A DNA stretch of 64,000 bases from Cupriavidus basilensis (GCF_000876015.1 NZ_BBQM01000012.1:558001-622000); one strand, 5' to 3'; shown: positions 12,951 through 22,495, counted from the first letter of the stretch. The notes: generated from the letters alone by a model not told the origin. Numbers and translations: made by a program.

Positions 12951-15727
12951 GCGTCCGGCAAATCGCCGAGCAACCTCTTGCTCCAGGCGGTTAAGGTATC
13001 GGTTGCGCTCGCAGCATCCGACTGCCGAACGAGGTCGACCAGGCGACAGGCCGCGTCGACGGTGTCGACGTCGTCGATCCAGTAGCTGGCCAAGCCTGAT
13101 ATCTTCTGCAGTGTGTCGAGTTCGAGATCCTCGGCGCGCGTCTCGACGATCGCGGTGACAGTCTGCAATACCTCACTGTCATCAACCGTGTCATACGAAT
13201 CGTCGTCCTGCTTGAGCCGTTGCTCGAGCGCGAGAACAAACTGTGCAATGCCATGGGCATTGGCAGTGGCGACGTGCGAGCGCGCAAGCTGCAGCGCGAG
13301 ATCAGCAAATTCGCCGGAGCGCAATGCGAGAAAGCGAGACAGAAGTGACCAGGCCTCCGTTCGAGACTCGACCCCATTCGGCATGACCGCGTTCACGATG
13401 CGCACGGCACGAGATGCGGCGACGGTCACATCGAAGTTCGTCGGCCTGTCGGATCCGAGTTCGTCCGCCAAGGCTTCCAGATATCTAGCCCCCAGATCTT
13501 CGGCCAGAGTGTGGTCCGTCGAGTCCAACCATGCCTCAAGCTCGCCGAACGACAGTTGTATGGACTTGCCTACAACGGAGAGGGTGCGGTCGAGCAACCA
13601 CTCGCGCAGTGACACTTCCGCCGCGGGGTCGAGCCCCCACGCCCTCCGCACCTGAAGGATAGCTGGAACCAGCTCTCGAACCGTCGCCATGGCGTCGTCT
13701 AGACTAGGCGTCTCCAAGGTCTCGAGCCGGAGTGCGAAGTTCGTGCCGACACGCAGGCAATCTCTAACCAATTGGGAGGCCACGACTGTTTGCTCGCGAC
13801 CACTTGCAGCATTCATCAGCAGGATCATCTTCTTCGGCCCAAGTTGGGACCGCAGATCCAGAGAATCCACAAGTTGCCGGCAGAGCGCGCTGAGCAACTG
13901 TTGCGCCGGGGGATTGGGAATTCGCTCAACAAGCTGCGCCACCGCCCTCGCGGCATTGATTTGGCGACTACCAGACTCCTGGTCCACCCGCTCATACATG
14001 TTCAACAACATACGGGCATCGTCGGCATGCAGGGGCGCCGCATCGTTATGCCGCCCCATGCCCTCCAACACGCCGCGCGCATCGCCGGATACAAATGCGT
14101 CGTAGACTGCCGCCCCCCGCGCTCCCAGCCGTCTGGAAATGGGGTCCTCTGACAGCAGGAGCAGGCTCTGCAGCGACTCGGGCCAACGCAAGCCATAAAG
14201 ACTTGCGATGTACTGCCGCAGCGGCCGATGTGCAGGCCTTACGTCGTTCGGGCTCCCGCCTTCCTCATTGGCGAGGTACTGCTCGTCTAAGAGTTGCCTC
14301 GCACTTAAAGGTTGCCCCTCTAACGTCTGACCTCTCACCACGACATCCGTGAACGACTGCAGAAAGCCGGGATCAAGTTGCAGATCGTGATAGAAGTCCG
14401 GAAAGCTTACCTTGAGCGCGCAAAGCGCCCCAAGCGAAACCGGGTGTTCCGTCACGGCGCCTTCGTACAACCCACCGCTCCGGCCGACCGGCTCACGCTC
14501 GCGTTTCGTGGCCAGCCACCATGCCTGCCCGAACGCGTTGACGATCTGCAGCGCATTGCGCGGATCCTTAACGCCAACATGGATCATCCGATCGACTATC
14601 GGTTCCAACGCAATGCCGCGCCGGGACAGATCCTCGGCAATCCCAGGAAGCTGCTGCAAATGGCGCATCGCGAACGCCCGCATGTCCTGACGTGGCGGGG
14701 GCGGAATCTCGATGCGAAACTGAAAGATGCGGTCCAGATAGCGGCGCGCATCGCTATGGTTGAACACTGTCGCGGGCAGGTCGGCGTTACGGCGCCCTTT
14801 CGCCAGCGCGTCGGCAACCTTGGCCTCGTCGCACGAGATCACGAACACCAGCCCCAAGCCCGCGGGAAGTCTCGATTTCGGGATCTCCATGAATGTGCGG
14901 ACCGCGTCAAGGCCCGCGACCATCTCCTCGGCAGAAAGGCGGTCCAGGTCATCGACGAACACCACGAGGCGTTCGCACGCTGAACCGCGGCGACCATCCG
15001 GTGTGACTGCACGGCCCGACTTATAGAGCTTCAATTGCTCTAACAGCATGTCCTCGAATTGCTCGGAACTCGTATTGGGCAAGCTGACCTTCGTCACTGG
15101 ACGGGTATGTGTCACAGGAAAAGGCTTCAGGTTCTTCAGCGTATAGGTCCACAGAAAGGTCAGACATGCCAGAACGACCGACCCCAGAAACGGTTCCTTG
15201 ACGTCCAGCAGCTTGAATGTCAGGTATGCGAGCCCGATGAGGCCCGTTAGGGTGATACCCAATGCCGGCAGAGGGAGCAGCGATGCCTTGATCAGCTCCC
15301 ACGTTACCGCCCGCCAGGGCTTGGCGATGGAAAGCGTGGTACTGACCTGACGAAACAGTTTGTCCCGAAGGTTCTCCTCCTCCCCACCTAGTTCGAGAAA
15401 AACGTGTCGTAACAGCGCCCGCTTGATATCCTGATCTTTCCCACCGAATCGCCAGGCATTAAACGTGATGCAGTGGAAGCGCTCATGGCGCGTAAGCCCG
15501 CCATCCTTCGATAGATCGTCGGCAAGCGCGGTCGTGTAAAGCTGTTTGACGCTGCTCTTGCCGGTCCCCCACCCGCCAAGCAAGCCAATGCTGAAAGGCG
15601 TTTCGTGAGCTCGCGATTCGATCAGGCTCTTCAGGGCATGGGCATAGTGCCGGTGCCCAAACGCATCTTGCTGATCCGTTGAGATTTCGCGATCCAAAGA
15701 GGACGGCATCTGGTCGTCGTAGGCCAT
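12863..15727 (-). CDS. KAP family P-loop NTPase (PifA-like), N-terminal 954 residues
   Basis: Walker A LGGWGTGKSS lies at about 50-59 and Walker B LVVFVDDLDR at about 253-263. Between them are two predicted membrane helices (about 149-173 and 180-197), the defining insertion of the KAP family. The remaining 650 residues are helical repeats. KAP proteins are membrane-associated STAND/AAA-like ATPases; the best-known bacterial member, PifA of plasmid F, aborts T7 infection. A defence role is therefore plausible but not shown. The last 30 residues look out of frame (see 11667-12950). About 380 bases of upstream sequence contain no other gene. Confidence 0.8.
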   Translation of the reverse strand: MAYDDQMPSSLDREISTDQQDAFGHRHYAHALKSLIESRAHETPFSIGLLGGWGTGKSSVKQLYTTALADDLSKDGGLTRHERFHCITFNAWRFGGKDQDIKRALLRHVFLELGGEEENLRDKLFRQVSTTLSIAKPWRAVTWELIKASLLPLPALGITLTGLIGLAYLTFKLLDVKEPFLGSVVLACLTFLWTYTLKNLKPFPVTHTRPVTKVSLPNTSSEQFEDMLLEQLKLYKSGRAVTPDGRRGSACERLVVFVDDLDRLSAEEMVAGLDAVRTFMEIPKSRLPAGLGLVFVISCDEAKVADALAKGRRNADLPATVFNHSDARRYLDRIFQFRIEIPPPPRQDMRAFAMRHLQQLPGIAEDLSRRGIALEPIVDRMIHVGVKDPRNALQIVNAFGQAWWLATKREREPVGRSGGLYEGAVTEHPVSLGALCALKVSFPDFYHDLQLDPGFLQSFTDVVVRGQTLEGQPLSARQLLDEQYLANEEGGSPNDVRPAHRPLRQYIASLYGLRWPESLQSLLLLSEDPISRRLGARGAAVYDAFVSGDARGVLEGMGRHNDAAPLHADDARMLLNMYERVDQESGSRQINAARAVAQLVERIPNPPAQQLLSALCRQLVDSLDLRSQLGPKKMILLMNAASGREQTVVASQLVRDCLRVGTNFALRLETLETPSLDDAMATVRELVPAILQVRRAWGLDPAAEVSLREWLLDRTLSVVGKSIQLSFGELEAWLDSTDHTLAEDLGARYLEALADELGSDRPTNFDVTVAASRAVRIVNAVMPNGVESRTEAWSLLSRFLALRSGEFADLALQLARSHVATANAHGIAQFVLALEQRLKQDDDSYDTVDDSEVLQTVTAIVETRAEDLELDTLQKISGLASYWIDDVDTVDAACRLVDLVRQSDAASATDTLTAWSKRLLGDLPDACITYLAVKTARPRQPSSRPLHPLRTMRA

Positions 15728-16105
15728 GGCTTTTGGAGTTCGTTGTTGTGGCGCGGCATGCGAATGGAGGGACCGGAGACGCGCTGGAGTGTTCCGGCAG
15801 CTCCACGCTTCGAATGTAGCAGGCGGATGTCGTCTGCATAACCCGTCCTAGGACGGGCCGGCATAGAGAATATCGTCTAGTACCCCACGGACCCAAGGTT
15901 GCGCTTACCCATTCCCATTGATCTTCATTTTCCCGCACCGGCGATTCCGCGTGATCAGGAAGGACCCATCGGCATGCGCGCGGACGGACAGCAGCTTGCA
16001 CCCGCAGGCTGGTGGCCTCGCCCAACCTGCGTCGAGAGCTATGAGGCGCTTCGCGGCCGGCCGCGCGGAACGATAGCCGAACCCGGCGCTGCCGGGGCGC
16101 CGCAT
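15728..16105. other. Intergenic stretch between KAP gene and sugar-transferase-like gene
   Basis: This holds the likely promoter of the KAP gene. A 66-codon frame (15905-16105, minus) starts just after the upstream gene and contains CGC-KLLS and RRCGKMKIN, faintly like the zinc knuckles of Mu Com proteins; it may be a remnant and is not called as a gene. Confidence 0.35.
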
Positions 16106-16846
16106 TCACAGCGGCTTGTTCCAGCCGCGCCAAGCTACCCGCCATAGTCCAATGCACCGCTCGCGCAAGGACGACCCCGTGCATAGGCGCACACCATCTG
16201 CCTCAAACGGAACGAGGCCGGGTCGTACAGAGAGAGTGTCGGCGCCGGTGTGATCGTTGTTGGCAACCGGCCACTGCGGCCGCGGACCGAAGAGCGCTAG
16301 CGAGCCGTTGGCGACATTGATGAACCGCGGCAACATATGAAGCTCGGTTCTATACAAGAACCTGCCCAAAGGGGTGAGGCGCCCGGTCGTATCCACGGGA
16401 AGCGCAAAGGCATACAGCCGAACCGCCTTGCCGCCCTGACCATATGCCGACCGTCCGACCAGCACCCTTCCATCCGACTGTCGCCGGACCAACAGCCACA
16501 GGATAAGGAGCAGTGGGGAGAGGCTGGTCAGCACGGCGATGGCGAAGGTCGCGTCAAACGTCCGCGTGAGCCGCTCCTCTGAGGATATTGGGGTGGCATC
16601 CTGGCGCATTTTTTCTGCCGCGCGGCAAAGCATCAGCGCAAAAAACAACGGGGATAGCTTGCCTGGGATCTGTTCCAGTTCGGCCAGCCATTCCTCCTCC
16701 ATGCGTTCATGCATTTCCGGGGACAACCGCCGCGCTGCGTGTAACACCACCTTCCGGGCCAGCCAGGGCAGCCAATCCTTCAGTTCGGCAAAAGCGAGCC
16801 CAACAAGAAACACCAGGATGCTGGTCAGGGTCAGGGCATCGCTCAT
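16106..16846 (-). CDS. Degenerate bacterial sugar transferase-like membrane protein
   Basis: The C-terminal 150 residues follow the pattern of initiating polyprenyl-phosphate sugar transferases (WbaP/PglC family): a membrane hairpin (about 99-118), then LVGRSAYGQGG, RLTPLGRFLYRTELHMLPRFINV and SLALFGPRPQ. The family's KFRTM motif is replaced by LYAFAL and the usual DELPQ by HMLPR, so activity is doubtful. The N-terminal 80 residues have a membrane helix and an RRLSPEMHERMEEEWLAEL segment like the prefix found in PadR-linked membrane proteins. Its start overlaps the PadR gene stop (ATGA), so the regulator probably controls or works with it. Confidence 0.65.
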   Translation of the reverse strand: MSDALTLTSILVFLVGLAFAELKDWLPWLARKVVLHAARRLSPEMHERMEEEWLAELEQIPGKLSPLFFALMLCRAAEKMRQDATPISSEERLTRTFDATFAIAVLTSLSPLLLILWLLVRRQSDGRVLVGRSAYGQGGKAVRLYAFALPVDTTGRLTPLGRFLYRTELHMLPRFINVANGSLALFGPRPQWPVANNDHTGADTLSVRPGLVPFEADGVRLCTGSSLRERCIGLWRVAWRGWNKPL

Positions 16847-17127
16847 ACCAGCACACCTCCTCGAAGTTGGCTCAAGGCTTCTGTGGCAACGCGCGTACCG
16901 TGCGCGGTTATCCGATAGAGGCGCCGCCGGGGACGGCCCGCTTCAGTGGGGTCGGACGCCTCCCAATTGCTCGTGAGAAGTCCTGCGGCTTCAAATCGCG
17001 CCAGCAACGGATAGAGCGTGCCAGAGGATATGCCGGCTGCCTGCATCAAGGTGTAGCCATAGATCGGTGCACTGGCATGCTCCAAAAAGGCCTTCAGCAC
17101 TAACAACCCGGACTGAGACATCTTCAT
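16843..17127 (-). CDS. PadR family transcriptional regulator
   Basis: The 94-residue protein has the PadR winged helix: VLKAFLEH...YGYTLMQAAGISSGTLYPLLARFEAAGLLTS followed by GRPRRRLYRITAHG. It lacks the long C-terminal dimerisation helix of large PadR proteins, like the small PadR-s2 group. The ATG follows AGGAGG at 8 bases. A dyad in its promoter region (17139-17159) is the likely self-operator. It is translationally coupled to the membrane protein at 16106-16846. Confidence 0.85.
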   Translation of the reverse strand: MKMSQSGLLVLKAFLEHASAPIYGYTLMQAAGISSGTLYPLLARFEAAGLLTSNWEASDPTEAGRPRRRLYRITAHGTRVATEALSQLRGGVLV

Positions 17128-17138
17128 ACGCTTACCTC

Positions 17139-17159
17139 CTATGTTGTAAGTCTACATAG
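17139..17159. promoter_or_regulatory. Probable PadR operator dyad
   Basis: The arms CTATGT (17139-17144) and ACATAG (17154-17159) are separated by 9 bases, just upstream of and overlapping the PadR ribosome binding site region. PadR proteins normally bind such AT-rich dyads in their own promoters. Confidence 0.5.
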
Positions 17160-17440
17160 GGTCAGGGGAAAGTCAACGGGCAATTCATGGGCTCACAACC
17201 CGGCGCGAAACCCCCTAGGGGGGCATCCGTCCCGCCGAAGCATCTGCCCCCCTTTCGGCGTCGTCCAGCATTAGCTGTTTTCCCTGCACTGCTCTCTGAC
17301 CGGATGACAGGTCGAAGTCCACCGTAGCGGCCCCAGGGCTCGCCCGCATGACTTCCGCACAGCGGCGGATCGGGCCGCGCACGGGTTCGCGCGGGCCGCC
17401 CGCCGGATGCGAAACAGGATGCGTAGTCCGGCCGCGCTGG
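17160..17440. other. Intergenic region between PadR and integrase genes
   Basis: Contains the PadR promoter side and the 3' flank of the recombinase gene. A short CCCCTAGGGGGG dyad (17211-17222) is the only structure seen. No gene could be supported. Confidence 0.35.
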
Positions 17441-19398
17441 TCAATACATGCCGGCCTGATCCGGTTCCCGCGCCCGCCGTGCGTCTTCCGCATGGACATA
17501 GACCGAAGTGGTGGCCAGCGGCGCGTGGCCGAGCTGGTGCTGGACCACGTCGAGCGCCACGCCGCGCGCAATCGCATGCGAGCCGAAGGTATGCCGCAGC
17601 CAGTGGGCGCTGGCCTGCGCGAGGCGGGCCGCGCCGGCAGGATCTTCGGCGGCCAGTACGTCGGCCGCCTGGGCAAAGAACCCCTTCCAGATCGCATCGA
17701 GCTGCGCCACTGACAGCTTGCCCACCCGGCCATCGGTCTTAACCCGGCCGATCAGCGGCGTCTCCGGATGCAGGCGCTCGAACGCGCGGCCCAGGCCGCG
17801 CTCAGCCAGATAGTCTCGCAGCGCCTCGATAATTGGCGCAGGCACGTGCACCTCGCGGGCCCGGGTGCCCTTCCCCACGAACGACAACGTCCACATGCCG
17901 CGCTGGTCGGCCGCCAGATCCTGCTGCCGCAGATCGCCGACGGTGACCTGGGCCTGCTCCGAGATCCGCAAGCCGGTGGCATAGGCAAAGCGCAACAGAA
18001 ACTGCATCCTGGCCGTGCGGGCATCGCCGGGTGGCAGGCCCGCGACGAAGCTGCGCAGGAATTGCCATTGCGCCTCGGTAAAACTGCGCGCCACCCTGAT
18101 GCGGCCCTGCCCGGCCGCCTTCGGCTTAGGCAGCAGTGCGAATGGGTTGTAGCGCAGGTATTGGGCGCTGACCAGCCAGGCGCATAGACTCTTCACGATG
18201 GTGAAGGCTTGGCGGACGCTCCCCGGTGACAGCGGCCCCTCGAACGGCCGCCAGTCGAAGCGATAGCGCGGGGTGCCGCGCGGCCCCACCCACTGCGCGG
18301 CGGGCTGCGGATCGGCCAGGAAGGCTAGGTATGCACTGCAGTCCTCGACCGTCAGATCGGACAGGGCCTTGCCGCGGGCGAAGACTGCCCACAGCAGGAA
18401 GCGTTCGGCCTGGGTGCGGTACGCGCGCCAGGTGTGGCCGCCGCTGGGCAGATGCACGCCGAGCCAGGCGTGGATGGCCATCGGGTCGGTCTGGGCGGCA
18501 ATGCGCTGCTCGCTGCCGGCGGCCGCGCGGTTGTGGCCCTGCCGGCCGTCGAGCGCCGGGGGCAACAGCAACGCCTCCAGCGGCGCCACCATCGCGGCGG
18601 GCGGTTGCAGGCTCGCCAGCTCCGCCGCAGTGGCGCTGCGCCGCGGCACCAGCGCCGCCGGCGGGATGGACCCAGTTCGGTCGCGAACTCGGCGAGCCAC
18701 GCTTCGATGCGTCGGACCGTGTGGGCGCCGATGCGCGCGACCTGCCGGTACCAGTGCGCCCCGCCCTGCGCGATACCGGCTTGCAGCGCGCCGAGCGTGG
18801 TCCAGCGGCGCTGGGCGATCGCGGGCGTGAACCAGCCACCGATGGCATCATCGGCCGCGGGTCGCGCGGCGAGCAGCGGCTGGAGTTGATCGAGCGCGCG
18901 CTGCTGGCGCTGGCGCCGGGCCTGGCGGGCGGTCGAGTTTTCGCCGGCCGGTGGGTGAAACAGCGCGTGCCAGACGGCCTCGCTCCAGCGGCGCGGCGGC
19001 GGGGTTGTCGCACGCTCCACGCTCCCAACACGGCTCGCGATGTCGACCGCACCGCCTTGCCCTGGCTCTCGAGTGTGTGCGGTGGCGCGGGCCGGCCGGG
19101 TTGCGGACCGGGTCGCCAGGCGGCGCACGCCGCGGGCGAGCTCCTCGGTAATCCAGTCCACGGTCGCGCGCGCCACGCGCAGGTCTTTCCCTGTATCAAG
19201 ATAGCCGTCGGCCAGGCGAGCGAGATCGACGCCCTCGAGCACGCCGCGGCAAAACGCGAAGTGGTGCGGGCCCAGCAGGCGGGTCGGCGCGACCGCAGCG
19301 CGCTGGCGTCGGCGCACCGGTGCGGGACGGTCTGTGCTGCCGCCAGGAGTAGTCGTTGGCGCGTGGGAATCGGGTCGGCGGACGGCGGTGTTGGGCAC
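17441..19398 (-). pseudogene. Large tyrosine recombinase/integrase, frameshifted
   Basis: Two frames together make a 652-residue integrase. The upstream frame (from 19398, MPNTAVRR) holds the N-terminal DUF3701-like part with RLLGPHHFAFCRGVLEGVDL. The downstream frame holds a core-binding domain and the full catalytic set: Arg245 in ATGLRISE, Lys277, HWLR (His366, Arg369), His392 in LGHAPL and Tyr401 (numbers from the frame starting at 18700). The N frame reads EFATELG and then turns into Arg-rich nonsense, while the other frame reads SIPPAALVPRRS. One base lost in the GGG run at about 18668-18673 explains this. The protein belongs to a long integrase group common in Cupriavidus and relatives, probably the recombinase of a former island. 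Confidence 0.75.
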
Positions 19399-19464
19399 GG
19401 CAAATTCAGCAATTCGGAAGGCTTCGATGGTACCCCAGTGGCGCAGTTTCCGAGCTTAAAGTTA

Positions 19465-19493
19465 TTATCGAGATAATCATAGTTATCAAGATA
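19465..19493. repeat. Two spaced copies of TTATCNAGATA
   Basis: TTATCGAGATAA (19465-19476, itself an inverted repeat TTATC/GATAA) and TTATCAAGATA (19483-19493) start 18 bases apart, 67 bases upstream of the integrase start and in an AT-rich patch unlike the flanks. They could be recombinase or regulator binding sites, or a core attachment region. Confidence 0.45.
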
Positions 19494-19812
19494 TAAGGAT
19501 TTCTATGGCACATCAAAAAGTGCCTCGTAAGTGATGTCAAACGTCGATGCTGCGGGGCTTCTCGCGCGGCTCAAAGTCCAGCACGTATGCCGCTAACGAC
19601 CCATAGGAGCCCCTCGACCGTCCGAAAAGCGGCCATTTGAAATGCAACCATTGCACGTCGCTACACTAGATTTCGGAGTTGCGCCTCGCAGGCAAGTGCA
19701 ACACCAACCGATCTTGCGTCCTGCAGTCACCAAGCTGCAGGTGCTTCGAGTCGAGGCCATACAGTGCCCGGGCAAGATCGCCGCTTATCGCTGGCAACAT
19801 CGACATCCGAAA
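19494..19812. other. Intergenic stretch upstream of the integrase
   Basis: No convincing gene. A 44-codon minus-strand frame between about 19666 and 19800 (starting MLPAISGDLARALYGLDSKH) has plausible codon use but no ribosome binding site or family. It may be a gene remnant. Confidence 0.35.
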
Positions 19813-21060
19813 CTAGCTCTTCTCTTTGTCAGAATCCTTCGACGGAGAGGGCACATCTTCGTCGAATGGCGTAGCGGGACTGCCACCAAGTTGGCGACTG
19901 AAGCGCATTGCAGGCGTGTCCTCTAAATGGTGCATCGACCGCATGATTCCCGATTCGCTTACCCGACGGGACAAGCGCATAACTTCCGACTCACGGAGCG
20001 CACTTCCAAGTTGCAATGCACCCGTGGCGCGGAACTGATCTGTAAAGCGAGTGGCCTCCGCCAACGCGCCGCCTACGCTCAGTTGACCTGTGCGCTCCGA
20101 TAGCACCAGATGCGCTGCCCGGTTTGTGTGGGACATAGCGTTTGTGTGATCTGCGTCCTTAGCGTCTGCCGCGTTTTTCAGCCGCTTTACCTCAGCTGCT
20201 AATTTTGCGAGCATCTCATCTTGCTCAGCAGAACGCTGCGCACTGCGTGTGGCCTCATCGATGGCCTCTTCCATCTTGGCGATAGCGTCATCCCGCTCCT
20301 TTGCATAGACGTTCTGCTGCGCAGCGCTTTCTGCGGAATAAGCCGAGAGTAGCTTCACAAAGCTCCCCATCTCGTCTGCCGCACCTGCCATTCGGTTGAA
20401 TATGGTGAGAAAGTGCTCCAACACGGGATCGTCGGAGAAATTCGGATAGCGGATAGAGTGGTCGATCTCGCTCCACCCTTCCTCGAAGATCGTCCGTACT
20501 TGAACTTCGACGAACACATCGCGCTTGCCGGGTCTAGTCGACGCGACATAGTGCACCGATCTATAGCCGGCCTTGTGCTCTTGCACTGTGAGGCCGTGCT
20601 CCCTCAACGCTTCACGAAATTCATCCGAATCGCCCTCGCGCACATATGCAACAGGCTCCTCGCACAGCTTCCACTCGCGGCGAATCCCGGTGTCGATTCC
20701 GAAGCAATCTGCCTTAAAAAGATGTAGCGCACGGATTCCCACAAGATCTGTTATTACGGTGCTATAGGTATCAACAGAAATGGATTTGTACTTTTCCTGT
20801 ACATCGTCCGCAGAGCACTTCCGCACAATCTTCTCAAGCAAATGTTCGACATCCTTTACTCGAAATCGGACGGAATGTACGTCGTCAATTCGTTGAATCA
20901 TTCGCGCAAACATTTCTGCGGTAGTGACCAATGTCTCGTGGTTTTCCAGATGATCTTCAGCGATGGCCACAAGCACCTCCCAAACGCAACCGCTCCTATT
21001 CCAATCAGCATCGCTGATGCGATTGCGCTCTAGGAACTCCTCCATCGTGAGTTTGAACAT
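19813..21060 (-). CDS. RelA/SpoT-domain protein with coiled-coil tail
   Basis: Residues 60-235 carry the nucleotide pyrophosphokinase signatures of the RelA/SpoT synthetase domain: TDLVGIRALHLF (about 104-115), AGYRSVHYV (164-172) and EVQVRTIFEEGWSEIDH (185-201). There is no HD hydrolase, TGS or ACT domain. After the enzyme domain comes a predicted coiled coil (about 240-305) and a Ser/Arg-rich tail of about 110 residues. Stand-alone synthetases of this kind make (p)ppGpp or (p)ppApp, or pyrophosphorylate tRNA; several act as toxins in anti-phage systems such as CapRel. The long tail might be the regulatory or antitoxin part. The setting between an integrase and a Schlafen-type gene supports an accessory, possibly defensive role. 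Confidence 0.75.
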   Translation of the reverse strand: MFKLTMEEFLERNRISDADWNRSGCVWEVLVAIAEDHLENHETLVTTAEMFARMIQRIDDVHSVRFRVKDVEHLLEKIVRKCSADDVQEKYKSISVDTYSTVITDLVGIRALHLFKADCFGIDTGIRREWKLCEEPVAYVREGDSDEFREALREHGLTVQEHKAGYRSVHYVASTRPGKRDVFVEVQVRTIFEEGWSEIDHSIRYPNFSDDPVLEHFLTIFNRMAGAADEMGSFVKLLSAYSAESAAQQNVYAKERDDAIAKMEEAIDEATRSAQRSAEQDEMLAKLAAEVKRLKNAADAKDADHTNAMSHTNRAAHLVLSERTGQLSVGGALAEATRFTDQFRATGALQLGSALRESEVMRLSRRVSESGIMRSMHHLEDTPAMRFSRQLGGSPATPFDEDVPSPSKDSDKEKS

Positions 21061-21322
21061 TTCCCCTCTTCATACTTAGTATTTTGCAATGTCGCGGTCA
21101 GGCACTCCGCCCGTGCCTAAGTTATTCGCTGGCGCTTCGACGGACGTTTTACGCGATTGTACGCTCCACATCCTGTGTTATTCCTGATATGAGGTCCTCG
21201 GTGACATTCGGAAGAAATCAATCCCATTCATTGCAGCAGAGGCTAACGCGTCTTCAAGCTACATGACCTACCGCAACAAGCCATCGCATGATGCATTTAC
21301 TCCACTTTAAAGCTTGCCTCGG

Positions 21323-22495
21323 CTAGATTCCAGGACCGTGGAGAAGACCACCAGCCTGCCAGACCATGTTCAATAGAGGGCGCCAAAAGACGTCGTAGTC
21401 CGGCGTCGTGGAATCCAGGTATGCCTCAGGCAAAAGCAGGTCTGGCATGGTTTCTGGTATCACAAAAGTTTCGAAACCATCGATGCGCAACGTCTGCCCC
21501 CCAACACCCAAAAGAGAGACACACACATACGCGGGGGGAACGATCCCGATCGCCTCTAACGCAGTCAACATTTTGGTAATCTCGCCCCTTTTGAGAGGGT
21601 CTTCATACCGGCTGATGGGAAGGTTTTTTCTATCGGCAACCGTCTTGAGCGACTGGGCAATCTCGAGGATGCCGTTTCGAAATAGTTGGGTATGAGCGAT
21701 GGCGTTTCCGATGGTGTCTGTTTCAAATGAAATGGCGCCATCAAAGTTGATGGCGCCAGGATTGCAGCCGCGTGCCATGGCAAGTGGCCTCAAATGGGAG
21801 GCGGCGCACGCCTGAATCTCGGGCATTGAGAGCATTGTGGCCGGAATCATGGCCGACAACGGCACGACATGCGCCACAAACCAAGGGCCTGCGATCGGCG
21901 TCGGAGTGAGTTGCCGTTGCTTGAGCTTCTGAATTCGCTCGTCTCTGAAATCCCTCACGCGCGCGGGGAACTCATTCGCGAGCCCAAAGGCATTACGCAA
22001 TGCGTGAACGTCCATGGGTTCCTTTCCGACACTCGTTCGTGCATAGAAATGGCCGTTGCGGCGGCGATGGGGAGCTGCAAAGCTCTGTGGAACTCGCAGC
22101 GCAATAAGAATTCCCCCGCTATAGGGGATGAGCTTGCTGAATTGCAACCCCGAAACACTCGGCTCCAACGTGTCTCTCAATGCGTTTGAAAGTTGTTGCA
22201 GCGCATGGTCAAGATTCTCCACACAAAGTGGAACTAGCTCGACTGCTTGTCCTCCACTTTCCTTCACGCCAAAGCAGATATCGCCGCCGATCGTGTTCGC
22301 AAACGCGCAAACGTCGGCTGCGATCTCCTCGCGCCCTCTTTGGTCGGTTGGAAGGGCAATCTTAAAGTCAATAGTCCGCGATTCTCCAACGGCGTTATCC
22401 ACGAGATCGATGAAATGCTGCCCGGTGAGGTCTGAGAGATTTTTGACTGGAAGCATGGTGCTCCTCGTATGTGCCGTAGTGGGCTGATGCATCAA
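21323..22495 (-). CDS. Schlafen/AlbA_2 domain ATP-binding protein
   Basis: Residues about 36-160 fit the AlbA_2 (Schlafen AAA_4) domain: GESRTIDFKIALP, EEIAADVCAFANTIGGDICFGV and a final strand with HFYARTS. The C-terminal 230 residues are unassigned and contain no clear wHTH. AlbA_2 proteins bind nucleic acids and are frequent in genomic islands and defence loci. The gene stands alone, with about 260 bases of empty sequence on its 3' side. First ATG at 22495; internal ATG at residue 14 (MLPVKNLSD) is an equally good start. Confidence 0.75.
   Translation of the reverse strand: MMHQPTTAHTRSTMLPVKNLSDLTGQHFIDLVDNAVGESRTIDFKIALPTDQRGREEIAADVCAFANTIGGDICFGVKESGGQAVELVPLCVENLDHALQQLSNALRDTLEPSVSGLQFSKLIPYSGGILIALRVPQSFAAPHRRRNGHFYARTSVGKEPMDVHALRNAFGLANEFPARVRDFRDERIQKLKQRQLTPTPIAGPWFVAHVVPLSAMIPATMLSMPEIQACAASHLRPLAMARGCNPGAINFDGAISFETDTIGNAIAHTQLFRNGILEIAQSLKTVADRKNLPISRYEDPLKRGEITKMLTALEAIGIVPPAYVCVSLLGVGGQTLRIDGFETFVIPETMPDLLLPEAYLDSTTPDYDVFWRPLLNMVWQAGGLLHGPGI

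Noticed and set aside
15905..16105. 66-codon frame with C-x-C and R-C-G motifs, faintly like the Mu Com zinc finger
   Set aside because: Only two convincing cysteine pairs, an Arg-rich N-terminal half typical of shadow frames, and no known partner gene. Mentioned only as a possible remnant.
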